A stretch of DNA of 64,000 nt from VXNE01 sp965217825 (GTDB lineage Bacteria; Pseudomonadota; Gammaproteobacteria; Pseudomonadales; Azotimanducaceae): contig OZ244571.1 of the NCBI GenBank assembly GCA_965217825.1, forward strand, positions 2,914,001 to 2,978,000. The letters are read 5' to 3'. Each line of letters starts with the position of its first letter. Positions within the stretch are counted from its first letter, which is position 1. The notes beneath the pieces were generated by a model that was not told where the DNA came from, did not search any database, and saw only the letters and a program-made list of their open reading frames with translations. The translations under genes and the position numbers were made by a program. Positions 35,534 through 44,256 of the stretch are shown here, piece by piece.

Positions 35534-36642
35534 GAATCCCCCAGAGGTTGCAGCTCCTTGTCGGAAACGGCGAGCCCGAGACCGGCTGCCCGGGGCACGT
35601 CCCGCGCGTCCAATAGTCCGGCTTCGCCGAACATGAGGGAAGGCGTCGTCAAGTCGCGTTGCAGGAGTTGTGTGCCGAACGCACCTTCGGCGGCGACAAG
35701 GTTCGAGCAGGCGGACTGCATGACCGGCAGCGCGGCCCGGGTGAGAATGCTGGTTTCGCCCACCTGGCAGCCGACGATGGTGCCAATGCCAAGGCGGGCC
35801 GCCTGTTTCGCGATATCGATGGATCGCAGGATGCCGCCCATCTTGGACACGCGCAGATTGACGATCCAGCGCTCGGGGTCCGGCAGCGCTTCAAGTTGCT
35901 CGGCGCGGAGCAGGCTCTCGTCGAGTACGACGCGCATGGACGAAGCCTCGCCCACCGCGCGGAATCCTTCCAGGTCACCGACACCGAGCGGTTCCTCGAT
36001 GGCAAATGCCTGTCCCGGCAAGCTGGTCAGGTGGCGAATGCAGTCCGGCGCGGAAGCCCACAGGTTGTTGGCGTCCAACCGGATGCGCGCAGCCACACGG
36101 TTCAAGGCGAGCATCTTGCGCCGGTCGCGAGCTGGATTTCCCGACAGCTTCACCTTGAAGTCCGAAAAGCCGCGCTTGCGATAGCGCCGAAGCTGCCAGC
36201 GGTAGGCGGGGTAGGGCGCGTTGCCGAGCACGGCCGAGTACCGGAAGGCGCCGCTCGGCCTCGGTAGTCCAATGAGTTCTTCGACGCATTTGCCGGAGGT
36301 TCGTCCGAAAAGATCGAGCATCGCGATCTCGATCGCACAGAAGGCGGCCGGGTTGCGGTCGATGACCTTACGGTGGTCGTCGATCCACGCGCGCAGGCTC
36401 GCCGTGTCGCCAACGTCGGCAACGAGCGAATCCGCATGGGCGCGAATGAACGCCAATCCCCCCGGCACGGTTTCGCCGGTGACGTAGTGCCTCGGACATC
36501 CCTCGCCGTAGCCCACGCAACCGTCTTCGGCGTGGGCAGCGACGATCAGATTCTCAGCGCGGTCGCGGCTCGCCGACGCGTGCCGGAAGACCACCTTGAA
36601 CGGCACGGGAAAGGTGAATACTGAAAATCGGCTGATTCGCAT
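35530..36642 (-). CDS. enolase-superfamily enzyme, dipeptide-epimerase-like
   Basis: A 370-residue member of the muconate-lactonising subgroup. The whole catalytic set is visible: KxK at Lys163/Lys165 (FKVKLSG), metal ligands Asp190 (RLDANN), Glu216 (IEEPLG) and Asp241 (LDESLL), and the opposite-face base Lys267 (SKMGG). A lysine on each face fits 1,1-proton transfer (epimerisation or racemisation), as in Ala-Glu dipeptide epimerases; o-succinylbenzoate synthase chemistry is the main alternative. It is 6 bases downstream of the GH3 gene, suggesting its substrate is an amide or amino-acid conjugate made by GH3. Confidence 0.82.
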   Translation of the reverse strand: MRISRFSVFTFPVPFKVVFRHASASRDRAENLIVAAHAEDGCVGYGEGCPRHYVTGETVPGGLAFIRAHADSLVADVGDTASLRAWIDDHRKVIDRNPAAFCAIEIAMLDLFGRTSGKCVEELIGLPRPSGAFRYSAVLGNAPYPAYRWQLRRYRKRGFSDFKVKLSGNPARDRRKMLALNRVAARIRLDANNLWASAPDCIRHLTSLPGQAFAIEEPLGVGDLEGFRAVGEASSMRVVLDESLLRAEQLEALPDPERWIVNLRVSKMGGILRSIDIAKQAARLGIGTIVGCQVGETSILTRAALPVMQSACSNLVAAEGAFGTQLLQRDLTTPSLMFGEAGLLDARDVPRAAGLGLAVSDKELQPLGDS

Positions 36643-36648
36643 CTGCGT

Positions 36649-38301
36649 TCACTCCGAACGTCTGAATGATTCGAAGTCGAAGCCGCACTCTCCCGCGTAC
36701 TGGAGGTGCAGGTATTTGAACTGGGCGTCGCGTTGCCCCTCCGCCACCCGGCGCACGCGGTACGCTTCGCCGGTGCCGCGCTCTAGCCATACGACTCGCA
36801 TCGGTTTCAGGCGGTCGCTGGCGCGCTTGCCTTGATACTCGATGTTGGCCGACCCCAGGCGCGCATCGACCAGCCCGGCGAGGGCCGGATCCGAGGCGCC
36901 GTCCCGACGCGTTTCGACGTAGAGGGAGTAGCAGGCGGCTTCCGGGTCTGCCAAGGCGATGAAAAAGCTCGACTCGATGCGCCGATCTTCGAGCGCGGAG
37001 CAGACGGCGTCCAACACCTGGGACTCGTGCAGCTTCTCGCCGGTAATGCTGGTCACTCCCTTGCCCTTTTGCACGAACGCGAGCGCCGGCGTGTCGTGAA
37101 TCCGTCCCGTGACGCGCACGATGTCGTTCATGTCGTACCGGTAGAGGCCATCGGCGGTGGTCACAATCACATAGTAGTCCCGGCCGTCGTCGAGTTCGGC
37201 AAGGCCGATCACCTCGGCTCGGTCGCCGGCCTCCCAACGCTCCCGCTCCACAAACTCGAAGATCGTCTGATCGAGGGTCGGCAGGCAGACGTTACGGTGC
37301 GGATCGACGTTGACGGTGCCATGGACTTCACTCGCCAGGTAACCGAGCTCGATGATCGCGCAGTCGGCCGGGAGCGCGGGCGCCAGGGCGCGGATCGCGA
37401 CCCCGCAACTTCCTCCTGTCCAGGTCACGATGCCCGCCAGGTTCGGCCAGATATCGGCATAAGTGAGCTCGCCGGCGGCATACAGAACGGCGCGAAGCTC
37501 GGCCGCGCGGCGTGGATGCGGCCTGGGTGTCGGAGCGGTCCTGGTCCGAACCCCGCCGGGCAGACGTCCGTCCGCCACCAGGCGCAGCACGTTGTCCGGG
37601 TCTTGGTTGACGATATCGAGCAGACGGATCAGCGTCGAAGAGTTCGGCGTCGCGGCACAGGTCACAAGCGGTTCGGCGATACCGAATACCGCCATCGCCA
37701 GGTAGCGCTGCTCGTAGTCCTCGATGGCGGACAACTCTGCCGGCAACACGTAGCGGGCGCGGAGGAGCCGGGGCTGTTTCTGGTAGAGCAGGCCGGAGGC
37801 GGACCCGAACGGCGTACCGCCGGGCATGTGGCCTTCCACCGCAGCGCCGGACACCGCGAACATCTTGCCGCCAAACAGCCCTGGCCGTCGCGAGAACGAG
37901 TAGGCGCCGAGCTGCTGGTACCCCTGAATCCGCTTCAAGCCCGTTGCCGTCACCGGGATATTCTTCGGCGCCGTGACGGTGCCGCTGGTGCGGTTGTAGT
38001 AGACGGGTCGCTCCCGCGTAAGCCGCGGCTCGCCGGTGGCCTCCTGCGCTTCGATGTCTTCGCGCAGATCCTCGTAGGTTTGCACCGGGACCGCGCGGCG
38101 ATAGTCGGCAAGATTGCGAATCGCGGCGAATCCATGGCGTTCGCCGAAGGCGGTGCCGGCACCTGACGCCAGAATGCCGTCAAGCACCTTTTGCTGCGAT
38201 TCAACAGGCGACTTCGCCGCAGCAAGCAGCCGGGCGAAGCGGTGACCATGCATGGCGGCCAGGGCTGTTCTGGCGAGCAGATGGCCGGTGCGCGGTGACA
38301 T
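36649..38301 (-). CDS. GH3 family acyl-acid amido synthetase
   Basis: An adenylating enzyme of the ANL superfamily, related to plant GH3 enzymes that join carboxylic acids to amino acids through an acyl-AMP. From the ATG at 38301 it is 550 residues. Seen are the phosphate loop YYNRTSGTVTAPKNIPVT (about residue 95), SGLLYQKQPRLL, WTGGSCGVAIRALAP and the hinge motif DGLYRYDMNDIVRVTGR, followed by the C-terminal lobe (GEKLHESQVLDAV). The ATG shares a base with the stop of the sterol-desaturase gene (TGATG). Open frame continues upstream to 39015 but overlaps that gene. Substrates are unknown. Confidence 0.87.
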   Translation of the reverse strand: MSPRTGHLLARTALAAMHGHRFARLLAAAKSPVESQQKVLDGILASGAGTAFGERHGFAAIRNLADYRRAVPVQTYEDLREDIEAQEATGEPRLTRERPVYYNRTSGTVTAPKNIPVTATGLKRIQGYQQLGAYSFSRRPGLFGGKMFAVSGAAVEGHMPGGTPFGSASGLLYQKQPRLLRARYVLPAELSAIEDYEQRYLAMAVFGIAEPLVTCAATPNSSTLIRLLDIVNQDPDNVLRLVADGRLPGGVRTRTAPTPRPHPRRAAELRAVLYAAGELTYADIWPNLAGIVTWTGGSCGVAIRALAPALPADCAIIELGYLASEVHGTVNVDPHRNVCLPTLDQTIFEFVERERWEAGDRAEVIGLAELDDGRDYYVIVTTADGLYRYDMNDIVRVTGRIHDTPALAFVQKGKGVTSITGEKLHESQVLDAVCSALEDRRIESSFFIALADPEAACYSLYVETRRDGASDPALAGLVDARLGSANIEYQGKRASDRLKPMRVVWLERGTGEAYRVRRVAEGQRDAQFKYLHLQYAGECGFDFESFRRSE

Positions 38302-39197
38302 CAGCGCTTGTCGAGACCCGGGAGGAAGGGCGTCTTCATCTGGGCGAGGAATCCGCTCGGGTAGTCTCGGTTGACAAGCCCCAATCGCCCGACCTCGCGA
38401 TTGACCGGCAGGAATCGGGTGCCGAACAGGAGATCCCAAATGATCAGGTTGTTGCCGAAGTTGGTGTCGGATTCCTCGGCGAACTCCGAGTGGTGCCAGC
38501 GGTGAAGTTCGGGTCCGCTGACGATGTAGTTCAGCGGTCCCAACCGCACGTCGCAGTTCGAATGCTGGAAGAACCCGTTGACCGCGTAGAAGACGAAGTA
38601 GGCGGCGAGGACCTCTATGGACACGCCAAGCAGCGCGAAGGGCAGGGTGTCGACTGCGAACTGGACAGCCTTTTCGATGGGATGGAAGCGGCCGACGTTC
38701 AACCAATACAGGCGGTGCGGCGAGTGGTGGACGGCATGGTAACGCCACATGAACTCGAACTTGTGGAACGCCCGGTGCAGCCAGTAGCGCAGGAAGTCGG
38801 CGGCGATCAGCATCAGGCATGCCTGGGCGGCCACAGGCAACGCGTGGGGCCAGAGTCCTTCCACGGTGAAGCCGCCGACGCGCAGTTGCTCGGCGAGGAA
38901 GATCACCAGGGTGATCGACAGGAGGTAGGGCAGGACGACCTGCACAACAAGCATGAACAGCGTGTCGGCGCCGACCTCGCGCAAACCAGGTCGCCACTCG
39001 GTACGACACGGCCACTTCAACTCGTGCAGTGTGACAAGTGCGGCGCCGGCCAGCACGGCGACGTAGGAGGCGAGCGTCACATGCAGGCCTTGCGCCGCCA
39101 GCGCGGCGAACAGGCCGAAGCCGAAGATGAGGACTGCCGGATAGGAGACGCCGACGACCACCCTGGCCACGACGGTGGAACTGTTCGTCCTAACCAT
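38301..39197 (-). CDS. sterol desaturase / fatty acid hydroxylase family protein
   Basis: A membrane di-iron oxygenase-type enzyme with about six hydrophobic segments. The metal-binding histidine clusters are intact: LHRAFH, HAVHHSPH and ELHRWHH. Members hydroxylate or desaturate lipid chains, carotenoids or sterols. ATG at 39197 has CGGAG upstream; a GTG at 39212 is possible. It is the first gene of a tight operon with GH3 synthetase, enolase-superfamily enzyme and a membrane protein, so its product is probably a hydroxylated hydrophobic acid or lipid that the others modify. A TonB-dependent receptor gene precedes it on the same strand. Confidence 0.87.
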   Translation of the reverse strand: MVRTNSSTVVARVVVGVSYPAVLIFGFGLFAALAAQGLHVTLASYVAVLAGAALVTLHELKWPCRTEWRPGLREVGADTLFMLVVQVVLPYLLSITLVIFLAEQLRVGGFTVEGLWPHALPVAAQACLMLIAADFLRYWLHRAFHKFEFMWRYHAVHHSPHRLYWLNVGRFHPIEKAVQFAVDTLPFALLGVSIEVLAAYFVFYAVNGFFQHSNCDVRLGPLNYIVSGPELHRWHHSEFAEESDTNFGNNLIIWDLLFGTRFLPVNREVGRLGLVNRDYPSGFLAQMKTPFLPGLDKR

Positions 39198-39340
39198 ACG
39201 CTCCGCAAACACGGCGACAGAGCATCCGTCGTCGCGGGAAGAATAGCGTAGGCTCGCATAAGCTTGCCAATGCCCTACTCAATCCTCCAGATCGGGCTCG
39301 ATGACATCGGGCCTCGCTTCCGGGGTGCGTCCGCTGCGGG

Positions 39341-41677
39341 TTAGAACCTCGCCCGCACGCCGGTGGCCGCCGAGCGGTCCTTGTTCGGCCGGGCGCCGTA
39401 GGGATGGCGGCCAAGAATGCCCGTCGAGCGGGTCAGGTTTTCGATCCGGGCGAAAAACGAGACGTGCTCGTTCAGCCGCCACGACGCGGCGACATCGACG
39501 GTCAAGGCCGAGTCGGTTGTCTCAAAGTCGCCGCAGGACGCGCGCACGCACACTTCGTCGACGTAGTGCAGGGCCAGGTTCGCTTGAGTCCGCCCGCGCA
39601 GCCACCCGATCATGGCGTGAACCTGCTGCTTCGGCAGGTACGGCACCGGGTCGCCGCGCCGCACGTCGCCGAAGAAGTCCGTATCCGCTACGTCCGAGTC
39701 GAACGTGGCATCCATGCGGGTGAATGTAAGCGTGAGCGGCAACTGCAAGCCCGTCTCGGTCGAAAGATCGGCGCTGAGCGACGCCTCAATGCCGCGCACG
39801 GTAGCGGCGTCGCCGTTGAACGCATCCCCGACCTCGCAGTCGGCACCGGAGGAGGCGGTGCACTGCCCCAGGAGATTATCGTAATCGCTTAAGTATGCGG
39901 TCAACTCGCCGTTCCACCATCGGCCGTATACCCGCGCGCCAGCCTCGTAGTTGAATGCTGTCTCTTCGTTGACGCCGGGCGCATTGCTCGGTGCCGTGAA
40001 GCCCTTGTGCGCGCCAACGAATAACTCGGCGTTTTCGCCTGCGTCGAAGCTCGCGCCGATGCCGGGCAGCAGCACGGTGGTGAAGTTTTCGCGGCGATCG
40101 CGCATGTTGCCTGCGGACCGCGCGGCCGGGTCCGCAGTGCGTCCCGAGCGGGTTTCGAACCGCGTGCGCTTCTGTTCGATGTCCTCGTAGCGCAACCCGG
40201 CCGAGACCGACCAGCGGCCGATGGCGATTCGATCATGGATGAATACCGAAAGGGCACGTGCTTGCTGTATCCGGTTGCCGGCGTTGCCGAGCAAGCCTGA
40301 GTCGTCGAGCACGAGCCTTCCATCGCGCTGGCTGTAGGCGCTGTTGCGCTGCAATCGGTCCTCTTCGTCCGCGTGCAGCCGCACACCGATGTCGATTGCG
40401 TGTTCAATGCCCCCGAAGTCGGCATCCCACACCAAACCCACTTGCACGCCGCGTGAGAAGTACTCGCGAGCGTTCGAGCGTATCTGGATGCTCCCCGCAG
40501 GCGTATCGGCAGCGCCGTGCAGAATCGCCAGCAATTGGGCGCTGTCGACCCCGGACAGGGCCGCGCCCAGGTTTGCCGCCCGAATCACGTTCGACCAACT
40601 GGTGCGTGAAAACGTCTGCGCGTCCTCGCTGCCATCGAAATCGATGCCTTCGGTCTTGAACCAGTCCCGCGCATGGGTGTTGTTGTACGCGACCGCAGAA
40701 AACTCCATGGCTTTGCCAAGGGCGAGGGTGTATCGGAGGATCATTTGGTCGTGGTCGGTTTCGATCTCATCGAGCGCCGACAGGCCGTAGCGCCGGAACG
40801 GGGCGCGGGCGAAGTCCGAATCGGTCAGCCCCAGGTAGCTCTGATCGGAGACCTGATCGGCGAATTGCAGCTTCACATCGAATCTGTGCCGCGAGGCGGG
40901 CGGCGCGAACCGTGCTTTGAAGGTGTAGTCGGCAATAGCGAGACCGCTATCGCCGCCGCGATCGATGACCTGGTATCCCTCCGACATCCACTGGTGAGTT
41001 TCGATCAGAAATCCGAGGCCCCGATCAGTCGATCCGCCGTAGCTTGCGTGCAACCGCCACGTGCCGTGCTGGCCAGCCTCGGCAACAATCGCGCCACCCG
41101 GTTCGGAGGGAATGGGCGTCGAAACCAGGTTCAACGCGCCGCCGATCGTATACGGTCCCTGGCTGATTGCCGCCGGGCCCTTGAGGACTTCGAACGAATG
41201 CATGCGGCCGGTCGTGGGAAAGTAGTAGGCGGAGGGCGCGGAGTAGGGTGCCGGAGCGATCAGCACATTGTCTTCAAGTAGAGTGATGCGGCCGCTGCGT
41301 TCGCTTGCGACGCCCCGAATGCTGATGTTTGGCCTCAGGCCATAGCCGTCTTCGATTTGGATGGAAACACCCGGGATCTGCCGCGCTAGCCGCTGGATGT
41401 CCGTATAGCCGAATCGCTCGATGTCGTCTGGCCCCAGGACATGCGCTGCTCCGGGCATGTTCCTGACATCGTCGCGACTGCCCACAATCGTGACCTCCTC
41501 GAAGAAAGGAGGTGCCTCCTCGGCCAAACTCTGTGGTCCGGCCACAGCGGCGGCCAGCCAGAGCGCGTGCATGGATAGCCTCGACCCTCGCCGGAACATC
41601 GCCAGCAGCGCCCGCCATGGAGTACGGAAAGTGCGGGTTTCACGCCGGTTGTCAGCGGAGTGTGTATGGCTGTCCAT
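39341..41677 (-). CDS. TonB-dependent outer-membrane receptor, FecA-like
   Basis: A 778-residue receptor: signal peptide (core ALWLAAAVAGPQSLA), a TonB-box-like FEEVTIVGSRD, plug domain with SIRGVASERSGRITLLEDNVLIAPAPYSAPSAYY split motifs as in ferric-dicitrate and related receptors, plus a 22-stranded barrel ending in ARF. Likely substrate is a ferric chelate, though FecA-like proteins also serve other ligands. There is no FecR-interacting N-terminal domain. ATG at 41677 is preferred over an upstream TTG. A Fur-type palindrome lies ~40 bases upstream. The sterol-desaturase/GH3 operon follows 140 bases downstream. Confidence 0.88.
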   Translation of the reverse strand: MDSHTHSADNRRETRTFRTPWRALLAMFRRGSRLSMHALWLAAAVAGPQSLAEEAPPFFEEVTIVGSRDDVRNMPGAAHVLGPDDIERFGYTDIQRLARQIPGVSIQIEDGYGLRPNISIRGVASERSGRITLLEDNVLIAPAPYSAPSAYYFPTTGRMHSFEVLKGPAAISQGPYTIGGALNLVSTPIPSEPGGAIVAEAGQHGTWRLHASYGGSTDRGLGFLIETHQWMSEGYQVIDRGGDSGLAIADYTFKARFAPPASRHRFDVKLQFADQVSDQSYLGLTDSDFARAPFRRYGLSALDEIETDHDQMILRYTLALGKAMEFSAVAYNNTHARDWFKTEGIDFDGSEDAQTFSRTSWSNVIRAANLGAALSGVDSAQLLAILHGAADTPAGSIQIRSNAREYFSRGVQVGLVWDADFGGIEHAIDIGVRLHADEEDRLQRNSAYSQRDGRLVLDDSGLLGNAGNRIQQARALSVFIHDRIAIGRWSVSAGLRYEDIEQKRTRFETRSGRTADPAARSAGNMRDRRENFTTVLLPGIGASFDAGENAELFVGAHKGFTAPSNAPGVNEETAFNYEAGARVYGRWWNGELTAYLSDYDNLLGQCTASSGADCEVGDAFNGDAATVRGIEASLSADLSTETGLQLPLTLTFTRMDATFDSDVADTDFFGDVRRGDPVPYLPKQQVHAMIGWLRGRTQANLALHYVDEVCVRASCGDFETTDSALTVDVAASWRLNEHVSFFARIENLTRSTGILGRHPYGARPNKDRSAATGVRARF

Positions 41678-41716
41678 GAAGATTGATCGCAAGTGGAAGT
41701 TAAACGCTAACGTAAA

Positions 41717-41731
41717 TGCGAATTATTCGCA
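41717..41731 (-). promoter_or_regulatory. Fur-box-like 7-1-7 palindrome
   Basis: TGCGAAT-T-ATTCGCA is a perfect 7-1-7 inverted repeat of the form recognised by Fur (TGAnAATnATTnTCA). It sits 40 bases upstream of the TonB-dependent receptor start and ~75 bases upstream of the divergent Nudix gene. Iron repression of the receptor is the natural reading. Confidence 0.65.
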
Positions 41732-41803
41732 ATAGAAAAGAACGGTTGTCGTATTGATGTCAACTGCGGAACATACGATCAGCAGCTACTCAAAGGACAG
41801 GCG

Positions 41804-42559
41804 ATGGGCGACGACGCAAGGCACAAGAACGACATGTACGGAACCGCGGGCCCTCGCGCGAAGGACGCTGTGAAGCCCGCCGTGCCCGCCGCTACTGTCG
41901 TCCTTCTCCGCGATACCGACGACGGACCGCAGGTGCTGATGCTGCGCAAGAACTCGCGTATCGCTTTCGGCGGAATGTGGGTATTCCCGGGCGGACGTAT
42001 CGACCCGGAAGACTACCCGGAAGAGGGCGACCCGAGTTCCCACGAGTACAGGCACGCTGGCGCGCGCAATGCTGCTGCGCGCGAAGCGCGGGAGGAGGCG
42101 GGCCTCGACCTGGATGCAAACGACTTCGTCTGGTTCTCCCATTGGACGCCGCCGCCGGATGTGCCCGCGCGTTTTGCCACCTGGTTTTTTGCCGCTCGAG
42201 CCCGGGACCAGGCAATCAACGTGGACGGCGGTGAGATAGAAGCGCACCGATGGATACGTCCCGCAGAGGCGCTGTCGAAGCACGCCGCAGGCGAGATCGA
42301 CATGGTCGCGCCCACCTGGGTCACGCTGTATCACCTGTCGCGACATTCGCCCGTGGCAGCGCTGTTGGCGCGATTCCGCGCAAACCCCGCACGCTTCTAC
42401 GTGACCCGGATCGGCCAGAGCGGGGACGGCGTACGGGTGGCGATGTGGCGGGGCGACGCCGGCTACGACGGTTGGAACCCCGACATCGAGGGCGAACGCC
42501 ATCGGCTGTCGATGCCGACGGGAGGGTTCACCTTTGAACATGGCGTCGTAGAGTACTAA
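41804..42559 (+). CDS. Nudix hydrolase, NUDT7/NUDT19-like
   Basis: A 251-residue pyrophosphohydrolase. The Nudix box is recognisable but interrupted: FGGMWVFPGGRIDPED, about 20 inserted residues, then AAAREAREEAGLDLD supplying the REx2EE metal-binding core. Such insertions occur in CoA diphosphatases of the NUDT7/19 group, whose substrates include acyl-CoAs. The C-terminal region (WNPDIEGERHRLSMP) is less conserved. It starts at ATG 41804 after AAAGGAC, divergent from the TonB-dependent receptor. Confidence 0.82.
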   Translation: MGDDARHKNDMYGTAGPRAKDAVKPAVPAATVVLLRDTDDGPQVLMLRKNSRIAFGGMWVFPGGRIDPEDYPEEGDPSSHEYRHAGARNAAAREAREEAGLDLDANDFVWFSHWTPPPDVPARFATWFFAARARDQAINVDGGEIEAHRWIRPAEALSKHAAGEIDMVAPTWVTLYHLSRHSPVAALLARFRANPARFYVTRIGQSGDGVRVAMWRGDAGYDGWNPDIEGERHRLSMPTGGFTFEHGVVEY

Positions 42560-42582
42560 GCGGTTGTGATACAAGGGCGCTA

Positions 42583-42710
42583 TCAGACTGTCGGACTTGC
42601 CACTAGCGGCAAGATCGACAGGGTGCCGGGCGGGCGGGTGGGACGAAACAGGTGGGCCTGGGCGGGGGCAAAACCCGGCGCCCGCCAGGGCGACGGTTTT
42701 TGTGGCACTA
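42583..42710 (-). repeat. hairpin repeat family, copy E (after the Nudix gene, inverted)
   Basis: Full-length, slightly expanded copy in reverse orientation: ACTGTCGGACTTGCC, loop, GGCAAGATCGACAG (module 2), a GGGCGGGCGGGTGGG expansion, then GGGCGGGGGCAAAACCCGGC and GGGCGACGGTTTTTGTGGC (module 1). It lies 23 bases after the Nudix stop and just before gspE. Confidence 0.85.
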
Positions 42711-42747
42711 TCATCCGGTGACCGTTTCGTGAACTGCGAGTCAACAC

Positions 42748-44244
42748 ATGCAGGAACCGCTAGAACTCGCTAGACGCTTGCCGTTCGCTTTCGCAAGGCG
42801 ATTCGGGGTTGCCATTACCGATGGTCACGGGACGAACGGGCGCATGACCCTCGTCTGCAGGCAGATGCCTACGTTAACAACCTTGGCCGAGGTCCGGCGT
42901 TTTGCCGGAAGCGGCTTCGCTCTGCGCACGGTTTCCAACGGCGAATTTGAACGCCTCCTCGGCGATGTCTACGCCAGGGATGCTTCCGAAGCGAAACAGA
43001 TGGTCGAAGATATCGGCGACGATATGGATTTGGTGCGCTTGGCCGAGTCCGTGCCGGAGCTTGGCGACCTGCTGGAACAGGAGGACGACGCTCCGATCAT
43101 CCGCCTGATCAACGCGCTGCTGGCCGAGGCTATCCGGGAAGATGCGTCGGACATTCATGTCGAAACGTTCGAGAAGGATCTCAGCGTGCGCTTCCGCGTG
43201 GACGGCGTCATGCGCGAAATCGTGCGGCCGAAACGCGCGCTGGCACCGCTCCTGGTATCCCGGATCAAGGTGATGGCGAAGCTTGATATCGCCGAGAAAC
43301 GCATTCCCCAGGACGGCAGGATTCCACTGCGCATCGGGGGCCGGGAAGTGGATGTCCGCGTCTCGACGCTGCCTTCAGCCAACGGAGAGCGGGTCGTCTT
43401 GCGCATCCTGGACAAACAGACGGGACGGCTGACCCTGCCAAACCTCGGCATGCGCCGGGAGGTGCTCGAGTTGCTGCGCGAAGTGGTCCATCGGCCACAC
43501 GGCATCTTTCTCGTGACCGGCCCGACCGGCTCTGGCAAGACAACTACCCTGTACGCGTCGTTGACCGAACTCAGCACGCGGACCATGAATATCCTCACGA
43601 TAGAGGATCCTGTCGAGTACAACCTGACCGGAATAGGGCAGACGCAGGTCAACGAAAAGGCGGACATGACCTTCGCCAGAGGCTTGCGAGCAATTCTTCG
43701 TCAAGATCCCGATGTCGTCATGGTCGGGGAAATTCGCGACCTGGAAACGGCGGAGATCGCCATCCAGGCGAGCCTCACGGGCCACCTGGTGATGTCGACG
43801 CTGCACACCAATACCGCGGTCGGCGCGGTGGTCCGCCTGGTGGACCAGGGAGTCGAGCCGTTTCTCGTGGCTTCAAGCCTTGCCGGCGTGCTGGCGCAAA
43901 GACTGGTTCGGGTGTTGTGCAACGAATGCAAGGAGCCCGTCGCGCCGAACGCGTTCGAACGCCACTTTCTGGAAGCCGATGACTGCGCAACCATCTACCG
44001 CGCCCGAGGCTGCGATGCCTGCGGACATAGCGGCTACCGGGGGCGAACCGGTATCTACGAACTCATCGTGGCCGACGACGCCATGCGCGAACTGATCCAC
44101 GACCGCGCGTCCGAGCAGACGCTGTTCCGCTACGCCCGCGAGCGCTTCCCCAGCATTCGCGGGGATGGCCGCGCAAAAGTGCGGCAGGGAACGACGACTG
44201 TGGAAGAAGTGATAAAGGCTACTCTGGACGACGGCGGGACCTAG
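42748..44244 (+). CDS. gspE: type II secretion ATPase GspE
   Basis: Cytoplasmic hexameric motor of the type II secretion system. The 498-residue protein has an N1E/N2E region, Walker A GPTGSGKTTTLYASL (about residue 258), the Asp box TIEDPVEYNLTGIGQTQVNE, Walker B DPDVVMVGEIRD, the His box TGHLVMSTLHTNTA and the four-cysteine metal-binding insert CNECKEP...CDACGHSGYRGRTG. The first of nine consecutive gsp genes. The next 12 bases lead to gspF. Confidence 0.94.
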   Translation: MQEPLELARRLPFAFARRFGVAITDGHGTNGRMTLVCRQMPTLTTLAEVRRFAGSGFALRTVSNGEFERLLGDVYARDASEAKQMVEDIGDDMDLVRLAESVPELGDLLEQEDDAPIIRLINALLAEAIREDASDIHVETFEKDLSVRFRVDGVMREIVRPKRALAPLLVSRIKVMAKLDIAEKRIPQDGRIPLRIGGREVDVRVSTLPSANGERVVLRILDKQTGRLTLPNLGMRREVLELLREVVHRPHGIFLVTGPTGSGKTTTLYASLTELSTRTMNILTIEDPVEYNLTGIGQTQVNEKADMTFARGLRAILRQDPDVVMVGEIRDLETAEIAIQASLTGHLVMSTLHTNTAVGAVVRLVDQGVEPFLVASSLAGVLAQRLVRVLCNECKEPVAPNAFERHFLEADDCATIYRARGCDACGHSGYRGRTGIYELIVADDAMRELIHDRASEQTLFRYARERFPSIRGDGRAKVRQGTTTVEEVIKATLDDGGT

Positions 44245-44256
44245 CGACTACTGCCC

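Noticed and set aside
38302..39015. Upstream extension of the GH3 reading frame
   Set aside because: It overlaps the sterol-desaturase gene in another frame, is arginine-rich shadow sequence, and GH3 similarity begins at the ATG at 38301.
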